Origin: Acidovorax benzenivorans
Lineage (GTDB): Bacteria; Pseudomonadota; Gammaproteobacteria; Burkholderiales; Burkholderiaceae_C
Length of the DNA: 64,000 nt
Reading direction: 5' to 3'
Assembly (NCBI RefSeq): GCF_028680575.1
Contig: NZ_JAPCKI010000002.1
Location: 248,001-312,000 of the forward strand
Shown: positions 1 through 6,623 of the stretch, in pieces
Layout: each line of letters opens with the position of its first letter
How positions within the stretch are numbered: the stretch's first letter is position 1
Notes under the pieces: generated by a model
The model's database searches: none
What the model saw: the letters and a program-made list of their open reading frames with translations, nothing else
Told to the model about the DNA's origin: nothing
Made by a program: the position numbers and the translations under genes

Positions 1-158
1 CTGATGGTGCCGCGCACGGACTTCGGCTTGATGGTGACGGGCTGCCACGCGTGCGACTGTGCGCGGTCGTCCCAGCGGCCTGCATGGAACACGGCATCGG
101 ACGGGTCCAGCTTGCGTTCAAAAGCCAGGACGGAAGCGGTAGTGAGTTTGTCGGTCAT
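1..158 (-). CDS. csy3: Type I-F Csy3/Cas7f backbone subunit, 5' end only
   Basis: Only the first 52 codons are inside the window; the gene continues past base 1. The protein begins [20 protein letters not shown] and carries the [15 protein letters not shown] stretch typical of Csy3 (Cas7f), the subunit that polymerises along the crRNA spacer in the Csy surveillance complex. The start is the ATG at 156-158, preceded by AAGGAT. It lies 56 bp after csy2 in the same direction, as in the standard csy1-csy2-csy3-csy4 order. csy4 and the CRISPR array are expected just outside the left edge. Confidence 0.93.
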   Translation of the reverse strand, partial: MTDKLTTASVLAFERKLDPSDAVFHAGRWDDRAQSHAWQPVTIKPKSVRGTI

Positions 159-214
159 GGTGTCAATCCTTCAAAAATGGGTGTGTTGAATGCGAAGGGG
201 CTGATACGCGGGGC

Positions 215-1303
215 TCAGGTGTAGTCATAGGCCTCGGCGTCGTCCCATTCGTCCAATGCGTCAGTGCGCGCCGCGGCATTTGCGTTGGCGTCGTCCGCGT
301 GTGCGGGCTTGTAGGCATTGCGGCAGCGGTACAAGCCTTTGGCCTCGTCGGCTTCGGCATGCCACAGCAACTGGCCCAGATGGGTCAGGCGGTGCGGGCT
401 GATCCACTCGCCCAGCGCATAGACCGACTCCACAAACCGCAGCGGTACCGTCGCATCGCGTGCGTTGCGTACGGCGCCAGGGGCGTGTGTGGGCGTCAGC
501 GCGGCATAGCCAACGGGGATGGGAACTACCCAGCCGCTGCCCTTGGGCCGCCACGGGTCTGCCCATGGCACCTGCCCGTCGGGTGCTGGTGTGCCGCCGT
601 CAGGCACCACAGGCTCGTAGTTAAAACGGGCCGCATGCAGCCAGGAATCCAGCAGTGTGGCATCGGGCTGTGTGGTGAGCAGGTCTTGCAGGCGCTGGGC
701 CAGCAGGTCGTCGCGCCCCACCAGGGCAAAGCCTGGCAGCCATTGCCGCCGCCATTGGCGAAACGCCTTCTCTGCCGCCACGGGGTCTTCGGGCACGATG
801 GCCATCCAGGGCCGCACGCGCTTGCCCGGCACCGGGCGCGAAGGCAGCACGCTGCCGCCCGCCACGCGCATGCCCGCCAGGATGTGGCCTGCTTTCGCAG
901 CCCATTCGTCCAGCTGCGCCTGGTTGCCTTGCACCAGCGCTGCCGGGGTGCCGGGCGTGCGCTTTTCTGACACGGCCAGCACCAGCGTGATCTGCAGGTG
1001 CATGCGGCCTTCTTCCACGATGGCGGCGGTGCTGCCGTCTTTGTCCACCGGGTTGCGCGTGAGGTTGAAGCTGCGCACGTAGCCCTGTGTGACCTGCTCC
1101 TGGTGGTGGTGGCAGACCACGCCCACGCCGTGCAGTTGCAGCGGCACGCCAGCCTGGGCCAGCTTGCGCTCTAGCGCCCACATCACGCCCGTAAAGGCCG
1201 TGATGGACGGGAAGCCGTGCGTGAGCGGGCTGGCAATGGCGTTGGCGTTCTGGATGCGCAGGTGGGGCAAAACGAGGATGGCTTGGGGTTGCAGCGGGCT
1301 CAT
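215..1303 (-). CDS. csy2: Type I-F Csy2/Cas5f subunit
   Basis: The 362-residue protein has the Csy2 signature near the N-terminus: LPHLRIQNANAIASPLTHGF followed by PSITAFTGVMWALERKL. Csy2 (Cas5f) pairs with Csy1 to cap the 5' end of the crRNA and helps read the PAM. Its ATG overlaps the csy1 stop codon by four bases (ATGA at 1300-1303), so the two are translationally coupled. Length is normal for the family and no frame damage is visible. Confidence 0.95.
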   Translation of the reverse strand: MSPLQPQAILVLPHLRIQNANAIASPLTHGFPSITAFTGVMWALERKLAQAGVPLQLHGVGVVCHHHQEQVTQGYVRSFNLTRNPVDKDGSTAAIVEEGRMHLQITLVLAVSEKRTPGTPAALVQGNQAQLDEWAAKAGHILAGMRVAGGSVLPSRPVPGKRVRPWMAIVPEDPVAAEKAFRQWRRQWLPGFALVGRDDLLAQRLQDLLTTQPDATLLDSWLHAARFNYEPVVPDGGTPAPDGQVPWADPWRPKGSGWVVPIPVGYAALTPTHAPGAVRNARDATVPLRFVESVYALGEWISPHRLTHLGQLLWHAEADEAKGLYRCRNAYKPAHADDANANAAARTDALDEWDDAEAYDYT

Positions 1304-2706
1304 GGGTTCTCCTCCCGCAGTGCTACCAACTCCGCATGTGTTTTGCGGATGGGGATGTAGTGCGGCGCATCCAACTTGTCGCGCAGTTCGCGCAGTTGTT
1401 GCTTGAAGCCATCTTCATCGGTCAGCAGCACTTTCTTCCACTCGCGTGCTTCGGCATCACCCATCGGCAGCTTGCCGCGCAGTTGTGCGTTGAGCCAGTT
1501 GCCGAAGGCTTTGCCGATGGCTGCGGGCCAATCCATGTACAGCCAGTCATGTGCAAATTGGGCTTCTTCGGGTATCTCTGTGCGCAGAGGGTCAAGCCAA
1601 AGCGTCTCTTCGTAATCGAGCTTTTCAAAGCGCTCGTCATCCCGGCTCCAACCCGGGGGCAGGATTTGTTGCAATTCGGCGGCCAGCGAGACCAGCTCGT
1701 CTACCAGAGTGTCCAGCAGCTCTTCGCGCCGCTCACGGGTCGCCAGGTTGGCGTCGGGGGCGGACTCCAAAAACACCCGCAGCGCCCGCACGGCCCGGCG
1801 CGCTTCGGGGCGGGCGATGAACAGCCGGTCGAACACCGAAGCTGCATGCACCGGCAACCGCACCGCGCTGGCCTGCCACTGCGGCGGAAGCGACGACAAC
1901 AGGTAATTCATGCCCCGCCGCTCACTGTTGAGCTGGCTGATGTTCTGCGGTTTGGTGCCGCCCATGTTCTGTACGGCCAGGCCTGGGTAGTCGTGGAACA
2001 CGCCGTCATGTGCCTTGCGTTCGCGCCGTGCCTGGCGGGCGGCTTTGTTGGTCTCGCCAAAACGGTCTTCTTGCACCTGGGCGTGCACCGCATGCGCCAG
2101 CGACGTGGCGTACAGCGGGGCCAGCAGGGTGTAGTCGGCATCCTCGCCGGCGTCGCTGCCCGTCAGCCAGTACAGCTGCTTGGCCAGGGTGTGGCTGCTG
2201 GGGCCTTCGGCACGCGGCTGGGTCAATGACACGAATGCATCGCGCAGTGCCTGGGCTTGCGCCGGGTCGGCGTGCAGCGCAGCCAGGGCGTTAGCATCCT
2301 GCGCCAGCAAGGCGGTGAGCAGGCTGCGCCCGTTCACTTCCAGCTTGAGCAGCTTGTACACGTCCAGCGCGGCAGCGTTGCCCACCACATCGCCCACAAA
2401 GCGTTCGCCCAGTGCGTGGCTGCCCAGCTCGGCCAGCGGGGGAAGGGTGCGGGGCTCCACATACAGGTTGGTGCCCCGCGCATCGGGGTGGATGGGTTTG
2501 AGGGAGTGGGTAACGGCCTGGATTTGCTCCACGCGCTTGGCCGCGCTGGCCAGCCACACATCATGGGCGAATGAAGCAATCACTTCATTGTGTTGGGGAT
2601 CGTCAGGCTTGAGCTTGTCGAGCTTGGCTTGCAGTCGCTCTTGCAGGAAGGCGCTGATGGCCGCTCGGTAGCCTGCCTTGCCACCTGTTGCAGGGGCTTC
2701 AGACAT
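1300..2706 (-). CDS. csy1: Type I-F Csy1/Cas8f large subunit
   Basis: The 468-residue protein is Csy1 (Cas8f), the large subunit that recognises the CC PAM and recruits Cas2-3 after target binding. It is called from length, position before csy2 and segments such as NMGGTKPQNISQLNSERRG near the middle. The ATG at 2706 follows a good ribosome site (GGAAAGG, 8 bases upstream). It does not follow cas2-3 directly: a 368-bp gap with regulatory-looking structure separates them, so csy1-4 probably has its own promoter there. In type I-F loci of other bacteria cas1-cas3 and csy1-4 are often separate transcription units. Confidence 0.95.
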   Translation of the reverse strand: MSEAPATGGKAGYRAAISAFLQERLQAKLDKLKPDDPQHNEVIASFAHDVWLASAAKRVEQIQAVTHSLKPIHPDARGTNLYVEPRTLPPLAELGSHALGERFVGDVVGNAAALDVYKLLKLEVNGRSLLTALLAQDANALAALHADPAQAQALRDAFVSLTQPRAEGPSSHTLAKQLYWLTGSDAGEDADYTLLAPLYATSLAHAVHAQVQEDRFGETNKAARQARRERKAHDGVFHDYPGLAVQNMGGTKPQNISQLNSERRGMNYLLSSLPPQWQASAVRLPVHAASVFDRLFIARPEARRAVRALRVFLESAPDANLATRERREELLDTLVDELVSLAAELQQILPPGWSRDDERFEKLDYEETLWLDPLRTEIPEEAQFAHDWLYMDWPAAIGKAFGNWLNAQLRGKLPMGDAEAREWKKVLLTDEDGFKQQLRELRDKLDAPHYIPIRKTHAELVALREENP

Positions 2707-2872
2707 GGGAATACCTTTCCAAAAGGGTTGGAAGCTAGAATTCCCCGGTCAGCACAAAGCCAACCGGGGGATAGGTTTGGACGGCAAGCCGTCATACGAC
2801 TAATAAGGTCAAGTGGTTGCTAAGCACAAAGCCTCCTTTCTTCTGGTGCCTGCTGGGCACGTTGCTGAATCA
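2707..2872 (-). other. Structured leader upstream of csy1
   Basis: On the strand that would be csy1 leader RNA I see a dyad GACGGC-AA-GCCGTC (2780-2793), a 7-bp hairpin CCCCGGT/ACCGGGG (2743-2749 with 2763-2769, 13-base loop), and an 11-bp direct repeat AGCACAAAGCC at 2751-2761 and 2823-2833. The second repeat copy covers the start of the mini-ORF at 2827; the first sits in the hairpin loop. No sigma-70 promoter for csy1 is convincing here. Function is unknown; the structures are seen directly. Confidence 0.4.
2792..2827 (-). CDS. Candidate mini-ORF (11 codons) with tandem TTA codons, CreT-like
   Basis: A perfect Shine-Dalgarno on the minus strand, AGAAAGGAGG (2841-2832), is followed after four bases by GTG at 2827. 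The frame reads MLSNHLTLLVV and stops at TGA (2794-2792). Codons 8 and 9 are TTA TTA, among the rarest codons in GC-rich beta-proteobacteria. Known CreT toxins of CRISPR loci are tiny RNAs with a strong ribosome site and tandem rare codons that trap a scarce tRNA; their promoter is silenced by a crRNA-like guide. Here a guide target lies upstream (2926-2952). The GTG start and the short spacing keep this tentative; it could be a leader peptide or chance. Confidence 0.3.
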   Translation of the reverse strand: MLSNHLTLLVV

Positions 2873-2909
2873 ACCGTGGTGCAACTGGTACTTGCACCAC
2901 GGTTTTTTT
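2873..2909 (+). terminator. Perfect 12-bp hairpin plus T7, plus-strand intrinsic terminator
   Basis: ACCGTGGTGCAA (2873-2884) pairs perfectly with TTGCACCACGGT (2892-2903) around a 7-base loop, and seven T follow on the plus strand (2903-2909). That is a textbook intrinsic terminator, yet no plus-strand gene precedes it. A possible source is a weak TTGGAC-N18-TAATAA promoter at 2777-2806, which would give an RNA of about 100 nt. On the minus strand the same hairpin would sit in the leader of csy1 and the mini-ORF, without a T-tract. Confidence 0.6.
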
Positions 2910-2925
2910 GTTTATTAAAAAATAA

Positions 2926-2952
2926 CCAGTCAACTTGATATTTTTGACGTAG
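2926..2952 (+). promoter_or_regulatory. Protospacer-like target of the crRNA-like RNA, with CC PAM
   Basis: CC at 2926-2927 is followed by 25 bases (2928-2952) that match the spacer-like segment 3029-3053 at 17 of 25 positions. Positions 1-5, 7 and 8 of the seed match; mismatches are at 6, 9, 12, 14, 18, 20, 21 and 24. All four every-sixth positions, which are flipped out and unread in Cascade-type complexes, are among the mismatches. CC is the established type I-F PAM. The site lies in an AT-rich stretch with AGTCAA direct repeats (2928, 2951) and a TTGAC-GTA-GTCAA dyad (2944-2956), upstream of csy1 on the minus strand. Binding here would block transcription toward csy1. Confidence 0.72.
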
Positions 2953-3000
2953 TCAATTTATCTGCTATTGGTCAATCATAAAGGTGGCGTGCTATCTTTG

Positions 3001-3081
3001 CAACATCTGCTGAAAAGCAGCTCAGAAAAGTCAGCTAGACAATTTGGCTGTCGATCCACTGCCGCACAGGCAGCTCAGGTT
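3001..3081 (+). ncRNA. Degenerate one-spacer CRISPR unit encoding a crRNA-like guide (CreA/CreR-like)
   Basis: The right repeat (3054-3081) keeps 22 consecutive bases of a type I-F repeat (CACTGCCGCACAGGCAGCTCAG, in two parts 3057-3068 and 3069-3078). The left repeat (3001-3028) keeps the 3' half, GCAGCTCAGAAA, and a 5-bp stem CTGCT-GAAA-AGCAG (3007-3020); its fifth pair is changed from C-G to T-A, so pairing is kept. Csy4 cutting after G3020 and G3073 would release a 53-nt RNA: handle CTCAGAAA, 25-nt spacer, 20-nt 3' hairpin. A normal I-F crRNA has a 32-nt spacer. The RNA runs opposite to the cas genes and the right repeat covers the cas2-3 stop codon. A weak promoter TTGGTC-N19-TATCTT (2968-2998) would start it near 3005. 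Confidence 0.78.
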
Positions 3082-6000
3082 TTCTTCGTAAAGCCCAAGC
3101 GCTCATCCCACCACCAGCCCGCCTGAGATTCAGGCAGGCTGGCGGTGGCATAGCGTTTTGCGCAGTGCTCCAGCGACAAGCCCCGCGCTTGTGCCAGTGC
3201 AGCCAGTTCCCCCATCAAGCTCATCTGCGGCCAGGGCGATACGCTGGGTGATGCCAGTTGCGCCGCAGGCACGGGGTGGCACAGACTTTGGTGGATGGGC
3301 ACATAGAGCTTTTCGTAGCGTCGTTCTCCGTCTTGCACGCGGTGCAGCCACAGCGTTTCTTCTTCCTCGTCCGGTAGCAGGGCCACGTCGTCGCGTTGTT
3401 GTGGGTCGTAGCGAAAGCGCTGGCACTGCGGCAGCAGGCCGGTGAGCCAGAGCTGACCGGGGTGCGCCCAATGCAGGAAGGCCGCGCGCTCGGGGGCGGT
3501 GGTGTGTTTGCTGGTTCCAGAGCGTTGCAACATGGCATCGCGCATGCGCTCGTGCTCCAGGTCGGCCCAATGACGGCGGGGATGGTATTGCGCGGTGGCC
3601 ACTTCAATGCGCGGTTGGGCATCCACTGCCCACGGTTCATCGTCTTTGACCAAGCGCGTCATCAGTTGGCTCAGGTTATGGCTGTGCAGGTAGAAGTTCT
3701 GTGCAGCGTCGCTCGACCCTGGCGGCTGTGGGTCCATTTCAAAGCCTGGTTTGCAAAACGCCGCTTTGCTCTTGTCTTTGAAGTGCCGCAGGTTGCTGTC
3801 CAACACCACCATGTTCACCCCGCCCACAGCCCCGGGCCGATGCCGCCGCACGCGCCCGGCGAGCTGGATGAGCGAGCGCATGGACGAAGGCTCCACCACG
3901 GCCCAGTCGTAGTCGTGGTCGCGGCCTACTTCGGTCACGGGGCTGCCCAGCACGATAAACAGGTGGTGGGGCTCGGGGTGGGCGTCGATGAGCGCGCGCA
4001 GGCCCGGGCGTTGCAGCGCGGGGTCTTGGCCGTCCTTCGCGCCATGGCGGTTGAGCAGGGTGTCCAGCTGCTGTTCGATGGCCGAGCGCAGCAGCAGGGG
4101 AAACTGCGAGTGGTACACGCACAGGTGGACGCGAACCTTGCCTTGCAGCGCTGGCGGCAGGGCATCGGCTGCGTACATGGCCAGTGCCACGTCATACAGC
4201 GGGGCAATATTGGCCATGCGGATGAGGCCCAGGCTCACGCGCTTTTCGCTGGCGGCGTGGGTGGTGGTATCCGTGCTGTGGTTGTGGGGCCGTTGGTGCA
4301 GCTCCCACGCTTGCTCCAGTACTAGGCGGGCAAAGTCTTTGCGGCGCTCTGCTTTTTGCATGCCGTGCCAGGCGTCGGGTAAGGGTGCGATCTGCGCAAG
4401 GCGCCGCACCTCAGCGTGTTTCAGCTTGGCTACCCGCTTTTGCACGTATTGGGTGTGTGCTTTGCGGAAGGCAGCGCCATCCGCACAGTCTTGCGCGGTC
4501 TGGTGGAACTCGTCGACCCACAGGCAGCAGATGTTGGCGGGCTCGCTGGGCCGCTCGCTGCGGTGGCGCTGGTACACGGCCCGCCCGGCGCGGTAGGCAC
4601 GGAAGAGCCCTTCCACCAGCGCGGGCGCCAAGGTGGCCGATGACAGCAGCACGCGGCTGCCCAGCAGGCCCGCCCAGTGCACCAGCCGGGTGAGCGCGGG
4701 CAGGTCGGCCATATCGAAGTCATCGGGCTCGTCCAGCACCAGGTCGCCCGTCAGCAGGCGCAGCATCGGCGCGATCTGACGGCCGCCACGCAGGCTTTCG
4801 GTGGCGGGGGTGAGGTGGTCTACGGTGCAGACCAGCAGCGGTGCGGCAATCAGGGCACGGGCCTTGGCGTCATCCGTGAGGCGCTGCAGCAGCGGGTGCT
4901 GGTCGTTGCCTTCGTAGAGCACCGTTCCCGCTTCGTCCAGCAGCGCCTGGCTCGATGCGGAGCCGGTGGCTTCGGCCTGCTGCTCCCAGTATTCAAACAG
5001 CGCCCGGCTGGCCGCGCCGCCGACCTGGATGGCCAATTGCTCGTCACTCAGTTGCAGGTCGTGCTGGAACACGCGTCCTGTCTGCAGCGTGAGCGTGCGC
5101 AGTCCCATGGCAAAGGCGCAGCGCATGCCAGCGGCCGGGTCGGCCAGCGCGTTCATGATGCGGGCGTTGCCCAGCGTCTTGCCGCAGCCGGTGGAGGCCA
5201 TGTTGACGATGAACGCACCTTGCTGCGCTGCGCGGGCGCGCACGCTGGCGGCTAGGTCGGCGGCCTTGTCTTGCCAGGCAAAGCGTGGGTCAGCGCTGCG
5301 CTTTTTGAGGGGCTTGTGGTTTTTGAGCGCAGGCAGGCTGCGCGTGAGGCTGGGCAGAGACCGTGCCACCAGCGTGGCGTGGGCCTGCACGCCCAGCAGG
5401 TGTTCGTCCAGTGTTTGATTGAAAATTGGGCTCTGGTGCTTGTCTAATAAGCGCGAGCAGCTATTGTTTTGATAGTGATTGCTGCGTGTGTTGGCGTACA
5501 GCGGGTAGCCTTCGTTGAGGTACGGCGTCCGCACGGTTTTGTCGGTAAGACTGGAGTAGTGGTGGTCTGCCAGCATGAGGCACAGGCGGGCGACGTGCAT
5601 GGCAAAGGGGTCGTGCAGCACCGTGTCTTGACCGGGTGCCTGCGACAGGTCCAACAGCTTGCGTGCGTAGCGTGCTGCCTGCTTGCGCCAAGCGGGCGTG
5701 ATGACGGGCAGCCCGTGCGGGAAGTGCCAATGGGCACGCACCGTGGCGGGTTCTGCGTGTTCGCGTGGCTCGTTCCAGTCGGCGCTAACGCGTAGCAGCA
5801 CGTCGTTGAGTTCGCTGGTGTTGATGAAACTGGGCCGTGCACCAAAGCGGCGGTAGGTGTGTCTGCTGTCCTCTTGGTCCTCGGCATCCATGCCTTGTGC
5901 CTGCTTCACCGGCAGGCAGGGCAAGCGGTGGTGAGTGAACACCAGCCAGGTAACGGCCTGGGCCAGCGGCGGCAGGCGGGCGAACGGCAAGCGTTGCGAG

Positions 6001-6623
6001 GCCTGAGGCTCGTCCAGCCCATCGCGCAGCAGCCGCCCGCCAGCGTGGTCCAACCACGGTGTCTCGAATGCCTGGGCATCCCCCTCCGCCTCGGCACATG
6101 CCGCAAGCCGCTGCAGCCAACCGTCATCGTCGTCCTGCCCCACAAAGGCCTGGAATAGCCGCACGGACACCCACTCATGCCGGTAGTGGTTGCGCTCGCG
6201 CACGCCGACGTTCTTGAGCTTGTCTTGAAACGCCTGCGTGGCCTTGCCCAGGTCATGCAGCAGGGCCGCGAGCGCGGCCAGGGCGGTCATCAGCGGCAGG
6301 TGGTGCCAGGCGTTTTCGTCACCGGCGCGCAGCACGTTGCTGGCCGTGGTGTTGGTGGGCACGGCGCCCTGGTCGTTGAATTGGCTTGCGTCGCCCACCA
6401 CCCACAGCAACTCGCTGTGGTCGCGCCCGCGAATCCAGTGGCAGGCCACGGCAGTGTTTTTGCGCGCTGTCTGGCGCAGCAGCTTGCGCACGGTGTCCAG
6501 CCCGGCCTGGGTGATGGGTGTTTGCCAGGTGCGCTCGCCGCGCCGCTCGGCAAATTGGTCGAGGATGCGGCGCGTCTCCGCCAGTGCGCGCTTGTTGCAC
6601 TGGGAAATGAACAACACATTCAT
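3075..6623 (-). CDS. cas3: Type I-F Cas2-Cas3 fusion nuclease-helicase
   Basis: The 1182-residue protein has an N-terminal Cas2 domain (about 1-95, MNVLFISQCNKRAL), an HD nuclease with HDLGK at 123-127, and a superfamily 2 helicase: Walker A ASTGCGKT 476-483, DEPD box 631-634, SSAT 661-664 and motif VI QLAGRVRRHR 920-929. This Cas2-3 fusion defines subtype I-F; it degrades DNA once Csy1 calls it and joins Cas1 in spacer capture. Its ATG overlaps the cas1 stop by four bases. Residues about 383-402 (HYQNNSCSRLLDKHQSPIFN) are encoded by a dispersed palindromic repeat in frame. The stop codon lies inside a CRISPR-repeat-like sequence. Confidence 0.96.
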   Translation of the reverse strand: MNVLFISQCNKRALAETRRILDQFAERRGERTWQTPITQAGLDTVRKLLRQTARKNTAVACHWIRGRDHSELLWVVGDASQFNDQGAVPTNTTASNVLRAGDENAWHHLPLMTALAALAALLHDLGKATQAFQDKLKNVGVRERNHYRHEWVSVRLFQAFVGQDDDDGWLQRLAACAEAEGDAQAFETPWLDHAGGRLLRDGLDEPQASQRLPFARLPPLAQAVTWLVFTHHRLPCLPVKQAQGMDAEDQEDSRHTYRRFGARPSFINTSELNDVLLRVSADWNEPREHAEPATVRAHWHFPHGLPVITPAWRKQAARYARKLLDLSQAPGQDTVLHDPFAMHVARLCLMLADHHYSSLTDKTVRTPYLNEGYPLYANTRSNHYQNNSCSRLLDKHQSPIFNQTLDEHLLGVQAHATLVARSLPSLTRSLPALKNHKPLKKRSADPRFAWQDKAADLAASVRARAAQQGAFIVNMASTGCGKTLGNARIMNALADPAAGMRCAFAMGLRTLTLQTGRVFQHDLQLSDEQLAIQVGGAASRALFEYWEQQAEATGSASSQALLDEAGTVLYEGNDQHPLLQRLTDDAKARALIAAPLLVCTVDHLTPATESLRGGRQIAPMLRLLTGDLVLDEPDDFDMADLPALTRLVHWAGLLGSRVLLSSATLAPALVEGLFRAYRAGRAVYQRHRSERPSEPANICCLWVDEFHQTAQDCADGAAFRKAHTQYVQKRVAKLKHAEVRRLAQIAPLPDAWHGMQKAERRKDFARLVLEQAWELHQRPHNHSTDTTTHAASEKRVSLGLIRMANIAPLYDVALAMYAADALPPALQGKVRVHLCVYHSQFPLLLRSAIEQQLDTLLNRHGAKDGQDPALQRPGLRALIDAHPEPHHLFIVLGSPVTEVGRDHDYDWAVVEPSSMRSLIQLAGRVRRHRPGAVGGVNMVVLDSNLRHFKDKSKAAFCKPGFEMDPQPPGSSDAAQNFYLHSHNLSQLMTRLVKDDEPWAVDAQPRIEVATAQYHPRRHWADLEHERMRDAMLQRSGTSKHTTAPERAAFLHWAHPGQLWLTGLLPQCQRFRYDPQQRDDVALLPDEEEETLWLHRVQDGERRYEKLYVPIHQSLCHPVPAAQLASPSVSPWPQMSLMGELAALAQARGLSLEHCAKRYATASLPESQAGWWWDERLGFTKKT
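5422..5475. repeat. Dispersed GCTAT palindromic repeat, in frame inside cas3
   Basis: The stretch ...GGTGCTT-GTCTAAT-AAGCGCGAGCAGCTATTGTTTTGATAG matches the family that recurs about eleven times in this window (core AGCGCTT...AAGCGCT flanked by AGCTAT and an A/T run). It lies inside cas2-3 without shifting the frame. Confidence 0.7.

Noticed and set aside
2951-2975. Second possible target of the guide at AGTCAA (2951)
   Set aside because: It lacks the CC PAM (GT instead) and diverges from the spacer after the fifth base.
2707-2990. Sigma-70 promoter for csy1
   Set aside because: TTGACT and TTGACC boxes exist but none has a -10 at 16-18 bases, so I do not place one.
3396-4325. 309-codon ORF on the plus strand
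   Set aside because: Shadow of cas2-3; no motif, and the opposite frame has a complete Cas3 helicase.
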